From contig CAVOHR010000002.1 in the NCBI GenBank assembly GCA_963695835.1, forward strand, positions 496,001 through 560,000: DNA of 64,000 nt. The letters are read 5' to 3'. The position numbers were made by a program, and so were the translations under genes. The notes below the pieces were generated by a model that was not told the origin of the DNA, made no database searches, and saw only the letters and a program-made list of their open reading frames with translations. The DNA is from VRUE01 sp963695835. GTDB lineage: Bacteria > Actinomycetota > Thermoleophilia > Solirubrobacterales > 70-9. Positions 8,901-16,401 of the stretch are shown in pieces (within the stretch, counting starts at the first letter, position 1; each line of letters begins with the position of its first letter).

Positions 8901-9757
8901 CCGCCGGGGTGCTGACGATCATGTTCGTCCTCTCGATCGACTACGAGGTATTCCTGCTCACCCGCATGCGGGAGGCCTGGCTGGCGACCGGCGACCACAT
9001 TCAAGCGATCGAGTACGGCCTGCGAAACACCGCCGGCGTGATCACCGGGGCAGCGGTGATCATGAGCTCTGTCTTCCTCGCCTTCGCCACGACCGACATC
9101 GCTTCGCTGCAGCAGTTTGGCGCGGGACTCACCTTCGCGGTGGTGCTCGACGCGACCGTGGTTCGGGTGGTGCTGCTGCCGGCGATCATGCGCGTGCTCG
9201 GGCGCCGCGCCTGGTGGATGCCCGCCTGGCTGGACCGGCGGCTGCCGGTGCTCGACCACGGCGCCGGGCCCGCGGCGCCGGCCGAGCTGGCGGAGGAATC
9301 GGCGGGGGAATCGGCGATCCGGGAATTCGAGGTCGTCTCCCATGCCGAGCACAGCAGCATGCTCGAGCTTCTCGACGAGCTCGAGCAGGCCGGCGCCGCC
9401 CGGGATGCGGATCGGATCGCGAGCCTGGCCGGCGAGCTGCGGGCGATCGCCGAGCCGCACTTCCGCTACGAGCAGCGGGCCCTCTTCCCGCGGCTCGCCG
9501 GCGCCCTCGGCCCCGAGCGCGTCGAACGCCTCTACGCCGAGCAGGACGACGTCGTCGCGGCGCTGCGGCAGATCGAAGCGCTCGCCCGGCCCGGCCGGAT
9601 CTACGCGTCCGAAGCCGCGGAGGCGCGCAGGCTGGTGCGCGCTGCGCGCGCATCCGTGAAGAGCTGCGACGCCGCCTGCGAGGCCGTCGAGTCCCAGCCC
9701 GCGGAGGTCGCCGAGCAGGTGCTGGCGGCGCGGGCGCGCGTCCTGGCCGCGGGCTGA
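5990..9757 (+). CDS. MMPL/RND-family exporter with C-terminal hemerythrin-like domain
   Basis: This 1255-residue protein has two MMPL modules, each with a lone helix, an extracytoplasmic domain and a bundle of about five helices (about residues 165-340 and 905-1075). The proton-relay type motif GVDYALLM is in the first bundle and SIDYEVFLLTRMRE in the second. Between them lies a very long loop (about 460-850) built of repeated Gly/Ala-rich helical segments such as GLGSAADGAAKIAGGTREAQ, as in YhgE/Pip-like and some actinobacterial MMPL proteins. After the last helix, about residues 1110-1200 form a hemerythrin/HHE-like domain (SHAEHSS, then EPHFRYEQRALFPRL); a later expected His appears to be Gln (YAEQDDV). 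Such a cytosolic iron-binding domain on an exporter is unusual. Substrate unknown. Confidence 0.9.
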   Translation: MARVRRTVAHPWLILGGWLLVVAALALLGMGIVDRLAPTSLQVPGSPSARAEAMLKRQFGESVAVTVLLQGPAGAIDRQGPRLAAALRREGRVKVMSPWESGKQLGALRPRPTAALIVASFQRPQSEAMSKIVPDAQRVVDENVRPPLRAHLGGVAAIATALQKNALEATHHAELLVVPILLIVLLLVFRTPVAAAVPLLMGAATVMAGRGLLLLSTYAMPINSLAVAMASMMGLALGVDYALLMVSRFRQERDGGVDVDTAIATAAHAAGRTIVFAGVTLAVAMLTAAMVAPGDLLGSVAAGVMVSALLSVLLAISLMPALLRVLSAHLDRWRLPSPGRGGGMLDLAARLIARPWIAIPLILLPMLAIAAPAGALTIGPPDPRQLPPSDPTRQGFEAMRRVIGPGWAAPIAIVATAREGVISEPGRLAAISRWQDRIAHQPGVAAVIGPASLQEAEGPLNTARKAYPTVPDRLAGAQRGIAALRSGLRRAGDGVAELRAGLGSAADGAAKIAGGTREAQDGANSLEAGLGRAGAGAHQLSAGLDGAVRGANRLVRGQRSLGNGAERLAHGVRRLDNTLRASLGQLQAVADRLRTWSAWIRSLRVPTEMAADRLESAAREVEAMTVGREDPRYAQLVSAIQEASALVGAPIATPGAGEAALPSGVASSLAAAIVEIEEQLARSVDTLGSMPDQLDQLAAGVGQLRDGADRVAAGARASERGGRELRAALRRLAHGSHSLDRGIETAQGGSGRLAGGLGSIASGADHLSSELRNGQARSGELADGLARPQGPLSHYAMVLHGYQHGYQELQASSPRAIDSGYLMLTALDGTVPSTREQIEQVVNVDSGGQTVRMLVVPKSGPSSEATRHLSDRLQKELPVLARASDTNVGIGEGAQALADYTDATMTRLPWLVGALSIVCILMLILVVRSLLLPIVAVALNLLTIAAAFGALQIFFGLDLLVGPRYIDAISAAGVLTIMFVLSIDYEVFLLTRMREAWLATGDHIQAIEYGLRNTAGVITGAAVIMSSVFLAFATTDIASLQQFGAGLTFAVVLDATVVRVVLLPAIMRVLGRRAWWMPAWLDRRLPVLDHGAGPAAPAELAEESAGESAIREFEVVSHAEHSSMLELLDELEQAGAARDADRIASLAGELRAIAEPHFRYEQRALFPRLAGALGPERVERLYAEQDDVVAALRQIEALARPGRIYASEAAEARRLVRAARASVKSCDAACEAVESQPAEVAEQVLAARARVLAAG

Positions 9758-9839
9758 CGCGGCGGCCTTACGCAGCCTGAGCCGGCGGTATCCCCCGGAT
9801 CGATCGCAGGCGCAGCCGTTGCGCGGCGGCCGCCGGCGG

Positions 9840-9851
9840 TACCGTTGCCCG
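9840..9851 (+). promoter_or_regulatory. Putative -10 box, leaderless sensor kinase mRNA
   Basis: TACCGT (9840-9845) stands 6 nt before the kinase ATG, with no Shine-Dalgarno sequence. It fits the recurring box-to-start pattern of this window. Confidence 0.4.
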
Positions 9852-11585
9852 ATGGATCCAGGGGCTCTCGACGAGCCGAGGCTGGGCAGGCTGATCGAGG
9901 TGGGGCGCGCGCTCGTCGCGCGTCTCGACCTGGAGGGCGTGCTGGAGACGGTGCTCGACGCGGCGCGCGAGCTGACGGGGGCTCGCTACGCGGCTCTGGG
10001 CATCCTCGACGAGAGCAAGCACGAGCTCAGTCGCTTCCTCACCCTCGGGATCGACCAGCCGGCGCGCGCGGCGATCGGCGACTCGCCGCGCGGCCACGGC
10101 GTCCTCGGCGACCTGTTCGGGAGCACCGAGCCGCTCCGCCTCTCCGATGTGGGGAGGCACCCGCACTCCTACGGCTTCCCGGCGGGCCATCCGCCGATGC
10201 GCGCCTTCCTCGGCGTGGCGATCCGGATCCGCGGAGAGACGTGGGGCAGCCTCTACCTGGCCGAGAAGGGCGACGGCGAGGACTTCGACGAGCGCGACGA
10301 AGCGGCGGTGGTGGTGCTGTCCGACTGGGCGGCGATCGCGATCGAGAACGCTCGCCTCTACGAGGGCCTGGCCCGGCGACGCGACGAAGTCGAGGATCAG
10401 CGCGACCAGGCGGAGCGCTCGGTGAGGTCCCTGGCCGTGATGACCGACATCGCCCGCACGGTGGGCGGCGAGACCCGCCTCGACAGGATCCTCGAGCTGA
10501 TCGCCGACCGCGGGCGGGCGATGCTGGAGACGCGCGCGCTGCTGATCCTGCTCGCCGATCGCGACGAGCTGGTCGTCGCGGCCACGGCGGGTGAGCTGGA
10601 GGACGGCCTGGAGGGCACCCGGATCCCGATCGCCACCACCCTTCCCGGTCAGGTCCTGCGCAGCGGGCGCGCCGAACGGCTCGCCGGCGACCACGGGCTG
10701 GGCGCCGAGCTCGAGCAGCGCGGCGTCTCGGCGGAGGCGGCGGCGCTCGTCCCGCTCACCTTCCGCGGTAGGTCCTACGGCGTCCTGGCCGCCCTGGACC
10801 GCGCGGTTGACGGACCCGGGTTCGGTCCGGACGACGAGCGCCTGTTGCGCTCGCTGGCCGCAAGCGCCGCGACCGCGGTCGCCACCGCGAAGTCGGTCGA
10901 GGCCGAGCGGCTTCGCCACAGCCTCGAGGGGGCCGAGCAGGAGCGCAAGCGCTGGGCCAGGGAGCTCCACGACGAGACGCTTCAAGCTCTCGGCGCGCTG
11001 CGGATGCTGCACTCGGCCCCGCTGCGGAGCGGCGCCGGCGCCGGCGAGCTGCGGGCCGCGCTCGAGGAGGGGATCGAGCTGATCGACGCCGAGATCGACA
11101 GCGTCTCGGCGCTGATCGCCGAGCTGCGCCCGCCGGCGCTCGACGAGATCGGCCTCGGGCCGGCGCTGCGCGGGCTGGCCGAGCGCAAGAGCCGGGAGGG
11201 CGGCGTCGCGATCGACGTCCTGGTGCGCCTGGAGGAGGGGGACGGCCGGCGGCTGCCGCAGGAGACCGAGAGCACGCTCTACCGGATCGTGCAGGAGGCG
11301 TTGAACAACGTGGCGAAGCACGCGGGCGCGTCGCGTGCCGAGGCGCTGGTCGAGCAGACCGGCGGGGTCATCGGGGTCACGGTGCGCGACGACGGGCGCG
11401 GGTTCGACCCCGAGGCGGTCAGCGGCGGCTTCGGCCTGACCGGGATACGCGAGCGCGTCGAGCTTGCCGGCGGGAAGCTGCAAATCGACGCCGAGCCCGG
11501 GCGGGGGACCACGGTCCTGGCCACGATTCCGATCGCGGCGGGCGGGCTCAGCGCTCCAGCAGGTCGTGCTCCAGCACGTAGCTGA
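9852..11585 (+). CDS. GAF-GAF sensor histidine kinase (NarL-partner type)
   Basis: The 577-residue soluble kinase has two GAF domains (about residues 20-175 and 205-350), a HisKA_3 dimerisation domain with the phospho-acceptor His373 in RELHDETLQALG, and an HATPase_c domain (YRIVQEALNNVAKHAGAS, DDGRGFDPEAVSGGFGLTGIR). This architecture resembles DevS/DosS and NreB-like kinases, whose GAF domains may bind heme or other small ligands; no heme ligand can be assigned here. No membrane helix is seen. The 3' end overlaps the convergent response-regulator gene by 38 bp. Two NarL-type regulators nearby are the likely partners. The ATG at 9852 was preferred over a frame-open start 33 bp upstream. Confidence 0.93.
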   Translation: MDPGALDEPRLGRLIEVGRALVARLDLEGVLETVLDAARELTGARYAALGILDESKHELSRFLTLGIDQPARAAIGDSPRGHGVLGDLFGSTEPLRLSDVGRHPHSYGFPAGHPPMRAFLGVAIRIRGETWGSLYLAEKGDGEDFDERDEAAVVVLSDWAAIAIENARLYEGLARRRDEVEDQRDQAERSVRSLAVMTDIARTVGGETRLDRILELIADRGRAMLETRALLILLADRDELVVAATAGELEDGLEGTRIPIATTLPGQVLRSGRAERLAGDHGLGAELEQRGVSAEAAALVPLTFRGRSYGVLAALDRAVDGPGFGPDDERLLRSLAASAATAVATAKSVEAERLRHSLEGAEQERKRWARELHDETLQALGALRMLHSAPLRSGAGAGELRAALEEGIELIDAEIDSVSALIAELRPPALDEIGLGPALRGLAERKSREGGVAIDVLVRLEEGDGRRLPQETESTLYRIVQEALNNVAKHAGASRAEALVEQTGGVIGVTVRDDGRGFDPEAVSGGFGLTGIRERVELAGGKLQIDAEPGRGTTVLATIPIAAGGLSAPAGRAPARS

Positions 11586-12207
11586 CCAGCTCGACACGAG
11601 TGTCGAGTCCCAGCCGGCGTTGAAGCTCGGTGCGGTGGGTCTCGATCGTCCGCCCGCTGAGGAACATCCGCTCGCCGATCTCGGCGTTGGTGTGGCCGAG
11701 CGCGACCAGGCGGAGGATCTCGGCCTCCTCCTCGCTCAGGCCGTCGGGGGGACCGGGCGGAGGTTCGACGACGATGCGCACGCCGAGCTGCGGGTTGAGG
11801 TAGGGCTCGCCGTCGGCCGCCAGCCGCACCGCCTCGATCAGCTCGCTCTCGGCCGAGCGCTTCAGCACGAAGCCGAGCGCACCCGCCTTCAGCGCCTCGC
11901 GGGCGAAAGCCGGGTCGTCCTGCATGGTGAGGACCACGATCTGGGTCCCCGGCGCCTCCTCGCGAAGCTTCGGGATCGCCGCCAGGCTCGATTCGCCGGG
12001 CATGTTGAGGTCGAGCACGAGCACCCCCGGGCGGTGGGCGCGCACGTAGCGGCGGGCGCTCGGCACGTCGTCGGCCTCCGCCACGACCTCGAAGCCGGCC
12101 TCGGTTTCGAGCAGCAGCCGCAGGCCGGTCCGCACCACCCGGTGGTCGTCGGCGATGACGACCGTAACGCGATTCCCGCTCCCGGACGAGGACCCAGACG
12201 ACTGCAT
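11548..12207 (-). CDS. NarL/LuxR-family response regulator
   Basis: The 219-residue regulator has a receiver domain with the acidic pair DDH (about 20-22), phospho-acceptor Asp66 in VLDLNMPGES, the Thr of VVLTMQD and the Lys of FVLKR. It ends with a LuxR helix-turn-helix (LSEEEAEILRLVALGHTNAEI, GRTIETHR). It is clearly paralogous to the regulator at 12299, sharing motifs such as VVLTM.(Q/E)DPA and LGHTNA(E/D)I. It is convergent with the kinase gene, overlapping its end, and divergent from the second regulator. Its ATG is preceded by TAGCCT and 6 nt, suggesting a leaderless message. Confidence 0.94.
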   Translation of the reverse strand: MQSSGSSSGSGNRVTVVIADDHRVVRTGLRLLLETEAGFEVVAEADDVPSARRYVRAHRPGVLVLDLNMPGESSLAAIPKLREEAPGTQIVVLTMQDDPAFAREALKAGALGFVLKRSAESELIEAVRLAADGEPYLNPQLGVRIVVEPPPGPPDGLSEEEAEILRLVALGHTNAEIGERMFLSGRTIETHRTELQRRLGLDTRVELVSYVLEHDLLER

Positions 12208-12213
12208 GAGAAA

Positions 12214-12298
12214 AGGCTAGACGTCCGGGCCCCGCCCGGGCATCCGTGCTCGGCCCGCGTCGCAGCGGGCGACGCCGCAGCCGTCTAGGGTCGCGGCG
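12214..12298. promoter_or_regulatory. Divergent, mirror-image promoters of the two response regulators
   Basis: The 91-bp gap holds GTCTAGCCT on the minus strand (box TAGCCT at 12219-12214, 6 nt before the ATG at 12207) and GTCTAGGGT on the plus strand (box TAGGGT at 12286-12291, 7 nt before the GTG at 12299). Both would give leaderless transcripts. The repeats CTAGACG (12217-12223) and CGTCTAG (12282-12288) are mirror images, so the two genes may share regulation. Confidence 0.45.
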
Positions 12299-12934
12299 GT
12301 GCAGGCAGGGCAGCCGATCGCCGTCGTGCTCGCCGACGACCACGTCGTCGTCCGGCGCGGGCTGCGGATCGTGCTCGAGCGAATGCCCGGCTTCGCCGTG
12401 GTCGGCGAGGCGGGGGACGCCGGCGCGGCGCTCGACGCCGTCGCGGCTGAGCATCCCGACGTCCTCGTGCTCGACCTCAACATGCCCGGCCAGTCGCCGC
12501 TGGAGGCGCTTTCCGTGCTTGCGGACTCCGCCCCCGACGTGGCGGTGGTCGTCCTCACGATGGAGCAGGATCCCGCCCTCGCGCGCCTCGCGGTCGACCT
12601 GGGCGCGCGCGGCTACGTGCTGAAGCAGGCGGTCGAGGAGGAGCTGGCCGAGGCGATCCGCACGGTCGCCTCCGGTGGCACGCATCTGAGCCGGGCGATC
12701 GAGGCGGCGCTCTCCGCGCCCGCCGGGCCGGGTGGCCAGCCGGACGAGCTGAGCGAGCGCGAGACGGAGGTGCTGCGGCTGATCGCGCTCGGCCACACCA
12801 ACGCCGACATCGCGCAGAAGCTTTCGCTCAGCGTCAGGACCGTGGAGACCCACCGCAGGCACATCCAGCAGAAGTTGCGCGCCTCCACCCTCCCCGAGCT
12901 GGTCCGCTACGCGCTCGACGAGCGCCTGATCTGA
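12299..12934 (+). CDS. NarL/LuxR-family response regulator
   Basis: The 211-residue regulator has a receiver domain (LADDH; phospho-acceptor Asp59 in VLDLNMPGQS; VVLTMEQD; YVLKQ) and a LuxR-type DNA-binding domain (LSERETEVLRLIALGHTNADI, VRTVETHRRHIQQKL). It starts at GTG 12299 without a ribosome-binding site, 7 nt after a TAGGGT box. It is a paralogue of the adjacent divergent regulator. It precedes, on the same strand, the metabolic operon starting at 13026, so control of that operon is possible but not shown by sequence. Confidence 0.93.
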   Translation: MQAGQPIAVVLADDHVVVRRGLRIVLERMPGFAVVGEAGDAGAALDAVAAEHPDVLVLDLNMPGQSPLEALSVLADSAPDVAVVVLTMEQDPALARLAVDLGARGYVLKQAVEEELAEAIRTVASGGTHLSRAIEAALSAPAGPGGQPDELSERETEVLRLIALGHTNADIAQKLSLSVRTVETHRRHIQQKLRASTLPELVRYALDERLI

Positions 12935-13025
12935 CCCGCTCCGGCGGCGGCGAGGGGGCGCGCCCCGCGGATCGCGCGGGTTTCGTACGGATGCGCGCGC
13001 CGCGAGGCGGCGCGAACCTGCCGCC

Positions 13026-13856
13026 ATGACTAGACACTCCGCGTTCTTCGAGGGCGTCGCGCAGGTGGAGGCGACGCTGGCCGGCGAGCCCGCCAAGCTC
13101 CCGATCTTCTACTACGACGGCACCGCGCAGACGGCCGTCTTCCCGGCGCGCTTCGGCGCGCTGCGCGAGCTGCTGCCCGACCCGCGGCTGGTACCGGCTC
13201 GGCTTGCCCCGGGGCTCGGGGCGGTGGCCGTCAGCTGCTTCGAGTACCGCGACACCGACATCGGCCCCTACAACGAGCTGGCGATCGCGGTCGTCCTCAA
13301 CGAGCCGCCGTTCGCCCTCAACCCTCCTGGCCGCGCGATCCTCGCGGGCCTGCGCCGCCGGCAGCTCCACGCCTGGGTGCATCACCTTCCCGTCACCACG
13401 GAGATCGCCCGCGCCGGCGGCGTCGAGCTCTACAACTACCCGAAGTTCGTGGCGAGGATCGACTTCGAGGAGGGCGGGTCGAGGCGCACCTGCCGGCTCG
13501 CCGAGGGCGACGAGCACATCCTCACGCTCGACGGCGAGCTCCTCGCCACGCCGCGAACCGAGCAGGTCCAGCTGTTCAGCCATCTCTGGATGGACCGCCA
13601 GCCGCAGTCCTCGGAGTTCAAGATCAACGCCCTCGACAGCGGCCGGTCGCTGCGCCCGGGAGCGGCGCGTCTCGAGCTCGGAGAGCGCCATCCGATCGCC
13701 GCGGAGCTCGACCGCCTGCTCGTCTCGCGGCGCTCGATCCACTACGAGCTGATGGCGCGCTTCGAGGGGATCCTCTACGGGCCCGAGCATCTGACGCTGC
13801 CGCTGATCCGGCGGGCGCTGGCGCTGACCGAGGCTGGCGAGCCCACGGTCCGCTAG
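13026..13856 (+). CDS. Acetoacetate decarboxylase-family protein
   Basis: The 276-residue protein resembles the acetoacetate decarboxylase (ADC, PF06314) superfamily: YYDGTAQTAVFPARF near the start, the central VSCFEYRDTDIGPYNELAIAVVL, and VELYNYPKFVARIDFE, where the Lys corresponds to the region of the Schiff-base lysine of true decarboxylases. Members of the superfamily also include aldolase-dehydratases and proteins of unknown activity, so decarboxylation is not assured. It is the first gene of a tight operon: its stop is 2 bp before the acyl-CoA dehydrogenase ATG. Its substrate would presumably be a beta-keto acid or related CoA-derived product made by the neighbours. Confidence 0.8.
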   Translation: MTRHSAFFEGVAQVEATLAGEPAKLPIFYYDGTAQTAVFPARFGALRELLPDPRLVPARLAPGLGAVAVSCFEYRDTDIGPYNELAIAVVLNEPPFALNPPGRAILAGLRRRQLHAWVHHLPVTTEIARAGGVELYNYPKFVARIDFEEGGSRRTCRLAEGDEHILTLDGELLATPRTEQVQLFSHLWMDRQPQSSEFKINALDSGRSLRPGAARLELGERHPIAAELDRLLVSRRSIHYELMARFEGILYGPEHLTLPLIRRALALTEAGEPTVR

Positions 13857-13858
13857 CG

Positions 13859-15334
13859 ATGGACGCCGTGACCGCCAGCGCGGCTCCGTCGCTGGGCGAG
13901 GCCTTCCCGCGCCTGCGCCGGCTCGGGCGGCGCGACCGCGGCTACGTCCGCCGGCTCGAGGCGACGCAGCTCGGCGCCCGGCAGTTCGCCGATCGCCACC
14001 TGCGCGGGCGGGCGCTGGAGATCGACCGCCGGGCGGGGCAGGACCCCGCCTACTTCGACTGGGAGGTGGTGCGCGCCGGCGGCCTCCACGGCATGCTCGA
14101 CCTGCTCGTGCCCACCCAGGCCGGGGGGCGCGGCGGTCTCGCGGTGCAGACCGCGATCGTGATGGAGGAGCTCTGCGCCGCCTGCCCGGGCCTCGCGAAC
14201 GTCTTCGGGGCGCACGCGCTGGGCATCGCCCCGCTGCTGATCGACGGACCGATCCACTGGGAGCTGCTGCGCGAGATAGCCGAGTCCGCGCGCCGCGGCG
14301 AGCCGCTGCTGATGGCCTGCGCGCTGACCGAGCCCGACGCGGGCACCGACGTCGAGGACGTCGACCTGATGGAGAGGGCGCGGATCTCGAGCCGGGCGCG
14401 ACGCGTCGGCGGCGGGTACGCGCTGAGCGGGGTCAAGCGCTTCATCTCGAACGGCAGCGTCGCCCGCTGGCTCACCGTGCTGATGCCGGTCGATCCGCGC
14501 CGGGCCGCCGCGACGTGGACGTGCTTCCTGGTCGATGCGGAGAGCGAGGGCTTCTCGGTCGGCCGGGTGGAGCACAAGATGGGCCAGCGCGCCTGCCACG
14601 CGGCGGAACTCGTCTTCGACGACGTGTTCGTCCCCGACGAGCGCGTGGTGGGGCGGGTGGGCGACGGGGCCGGGGCCACCCTGATCGTGCTTGCCGCCTC
14701 GCGCCCCCCGGTGGGCGCGATCGCCACGGGCATCGCCCGCGGCGCCTACGAGCGGCTGCTGGGCTGGCTGCGCGAGGATCCCGTCGCCGGCGGAATGCTG
14801 GAGCGCCAGCACGTGCAGCTTCAGCTGGCCTTCATGGCGGAGGAGATACACCTCGCTCGCCAGGCCTACATGGACGCCGCCACCGAGCTCGACGTCGCCG
14901 CCCTCGGCGACGCGCTCGGCCATCCCCTGCTGCGGGGCTTGGCGCTCGTGCCGCCTTCTGTCCGCCGCCGTCCGCGCGTCCGCAGCCTGCTCAGCTCGGC
15001 ACCGGCTCGCGAGGGGACCGCCAGGTTCCTCAGCCGCACCTCGAGCGACCGGGCGGTCACGCGCTCGCTCGGCCTCTCCTCGCTGGCCAAGGCGCGCGGT
15101 GGCGACGTGGCGATGCGAGTCACCCATGCCGCTCTGGAGCTGGTCGGCCTCAGCGACGCGCCGGTCCGCGCCGAGCTGGAAAAGCTGTGGCGCGACGCCA
15201 AGCTCACGCAGATCTACGAGGGCACGAACCAGCTCAACCGGGTCGAGGTCTACCGGGCACTGATCGCCGGGGAGACGATGCCGGCGCTGCCGGCGCTCGG
15301 CCGCCGCGGGGACTCGGCGGGGGTCGCAGCATGA
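13859..15334 (+). CDS. Acyl-CoA dehydrogenase family protein, catalytic-type subunit
   Basis: The 491-residue flavoprotein has the ACAD signatures ACALTEPDAGTDVEDVD (FAD/substrate region), VKRFISNGS, and MGQRACHAAELVFDDVFVPDERVVG. Near the C-terminus DAKLTQIYEGTNQLNRVEVYRAL contains the YEG Glu that is the catalytic base in medium/short-chain enzymes. About 60 residues (roughly 340-400, rich in Arg and Ser) are inserted before the last helices, making it longer than the usual 380-390. The stop overlaps the start of the next dehydrogenase gene (ATGA), so the pair is probably translationally coupled and may form a hetero-oligomer. Substrate unknown. Confidence 0.88.
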   Translation: MDAVTASAAPSLGEAFPRLRRLGRRDRGYVRRLEATQLGARQFADRHLRGRALEIDRRAGQDPAYFDWEVVRAGGLHGMLDLLVPTQAGGRGGLAVQTAIVMEELCAACPGLANVFGAHALGIAPLLIDGPIHWELLREIAESARRGEPLLMACALTEPDAGTDVEDVDLMERARISSRARRVGGGYALSGVKRFISNGSVARWLTVLMPVDPRRAAATWTCFLVDAESEGFSVGRVEHKMGQRACHAAELVFDDVFVPDERVVGRVGDGAGATLIVLAASRPPVGAIATGIARGAYERLLGWLREDPVAGGMLERQHVQLQLAFMAEEIHLARQAYMDAATELDVAALGDALGHPLLRGLALVPPSVRRRPRVRSLLSSAPAREGTARFLSRTSSDRAVTRSLGLSSLAKARGGDVAMRVTHAALELVGLSDAPVRAELEKLWRDAKLTQIYEGTNQLNRVEVYRALIAGETMPALPALGRRGDSAGVAA

Positions 15335-16401
15335 GCGTGGCCACGACCCCGGTCACCGGGCCGGCCGAGCGCCGGGAGGTCGTCGCGGTGGCGCGCGAGC
15401 TGGGCCGCCGCGAGCTGGCGCCGCGCGCACTCGAGCTCGACGGGGCCGGGCTCGAGGCGCCGGCGGCGGCCTGGGCGCAGGTGGTCGAGGTCGGCTTCGA
15501 CCGGGCGCTGATCGCCGCCGGCGAGGGCGGCGCCGGCCTCGACCTCCCGACCCTGCTCTCCTGCCTCGAGGAGATCGCCGCCGGCGACGGCGGCGTCGCC
15601 CTGCTGGTGCTGCTCTCCAACGCCGCCCTGGCGGCGCTTCCGGCCGAGCGGGCCGCGGAGGTTCCCGCCGGGGAGCGCTGGGCCGTCGTGCCGGCTCCTC
15701 CCGAGGAGGCGCCGACCGGCGCCCGGATCCGCACGGAGGGGCGCGGCGGCGCCGGAACCGTCGTCGGTGAGCTCTCGCCCGCGCTCGGCGCGCTCGGCGC
15801 CGACGGCCTGGTCGTGGTCACGCGCTCCCCCGAGCCCGCCGTGCTCGCCCTGCCCGCCGCCACCGCGGGCATGAAGACGAAGCGCTCCGAGCCACAGCTC
15901 GGGCTGCGGGCCGCGGCAGCCGGCTGCGTCACGTTCACCGGCGCCGCCGCGGAGATCGCCCTGCCCGCCGCCGACGCGGTCGTCGTCGCGGCACAGTCGC
16001 TGGCGCTGCTGCGGGCCGGCGCCGCCGCGATCGCCCGCGGCATCGCCCGCCAGGCGCAGGAGCTCGCCCTCGACTACGCGAATACCCGGATCCAGGGCGG
16101 GGTGGAGATAATCCGCCACGACGCCGTCCGCGACATGCTTGCGGCGATGCGGGTGCGCCTCGCGGCGGCATGCCCGCCGGCCCCCGGCGCCGAGGCGGAC
16201 GAGTCCGCCGGGCTCGCCGCGAAGATCGCCGCGAGCGATGCCGCGGTGGCGACCACGACCGACGCCGTGCAGGTGTTCGGGGGCACCGGCTACATGCACG
16301 AGACCGGCGTCGAGAAGCTGATGCGCGACGCCAAGTGCCTGCAGCTCTGGCCGGAGCCGAACTGGATCGCCCGCGACCTGCTCGTCGAGCTGCTCGCTTG
16401 A
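15331..16401 (+). CDS. Acyl-CoA dehydrogenase-like protein lacking the usual catalytic Glu
   Basis: The 356-residue protein keeps the C-terminal ACAD core: YANTRIQGGVEIIRHDAVRD, then TDAVQVFGGTGYMHETGVEK and LMRDAKCLQLWPEPNW. Aligned with its upstream partner (DAKLTQIYEGTNQLNR), the YEGT segment is replaced by WPEP, so the catalytic Glu position is Pro, with a Glu one residue later. The middle FAD/substrate motif ALTEPDAG is also not recognisable, and the middle domain is short and Ala-rich. Paired acyl-CoA dehydrogenases in which one subunit lacks catalytic residues are known among mycobacterial steroid-degrading FadE heterotetramers; the same is inferred here. It overlaps the upstream gene by 4 bp and the downstream radical SAM gene by 4 bp. 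Confidence 0.85.
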   Translation: MSVATTPVTGPAERREVVAVARELGRRELAPRALELDGAGLEAPAAAWAQVVEVGFDRALIAAGEGGAGLDLPTLLSCLEEIAAGDGGVALLVLLSNAALAALPAERAAEVPAGERWAVVPAPPEEAPTGARIRTEGRGGAGTVVGELSPALGALGADGLVVVTRSPEPAVLALPAATAGMKTKRSEPQLGLRAAAAGCVTFTGAAAEIALPAADAVVVAAQSLALLRAGAAAIARGIARQAQELALDYANTRIQGGVEIIRHDAVRDMLAAMRVRLAAACPPAPGAEADESAGLAAKIAASDAAVATTTDAVQVFGGTGYMHETGVEKLMRDAKCLQLWPEPNWIARDLLVELLA

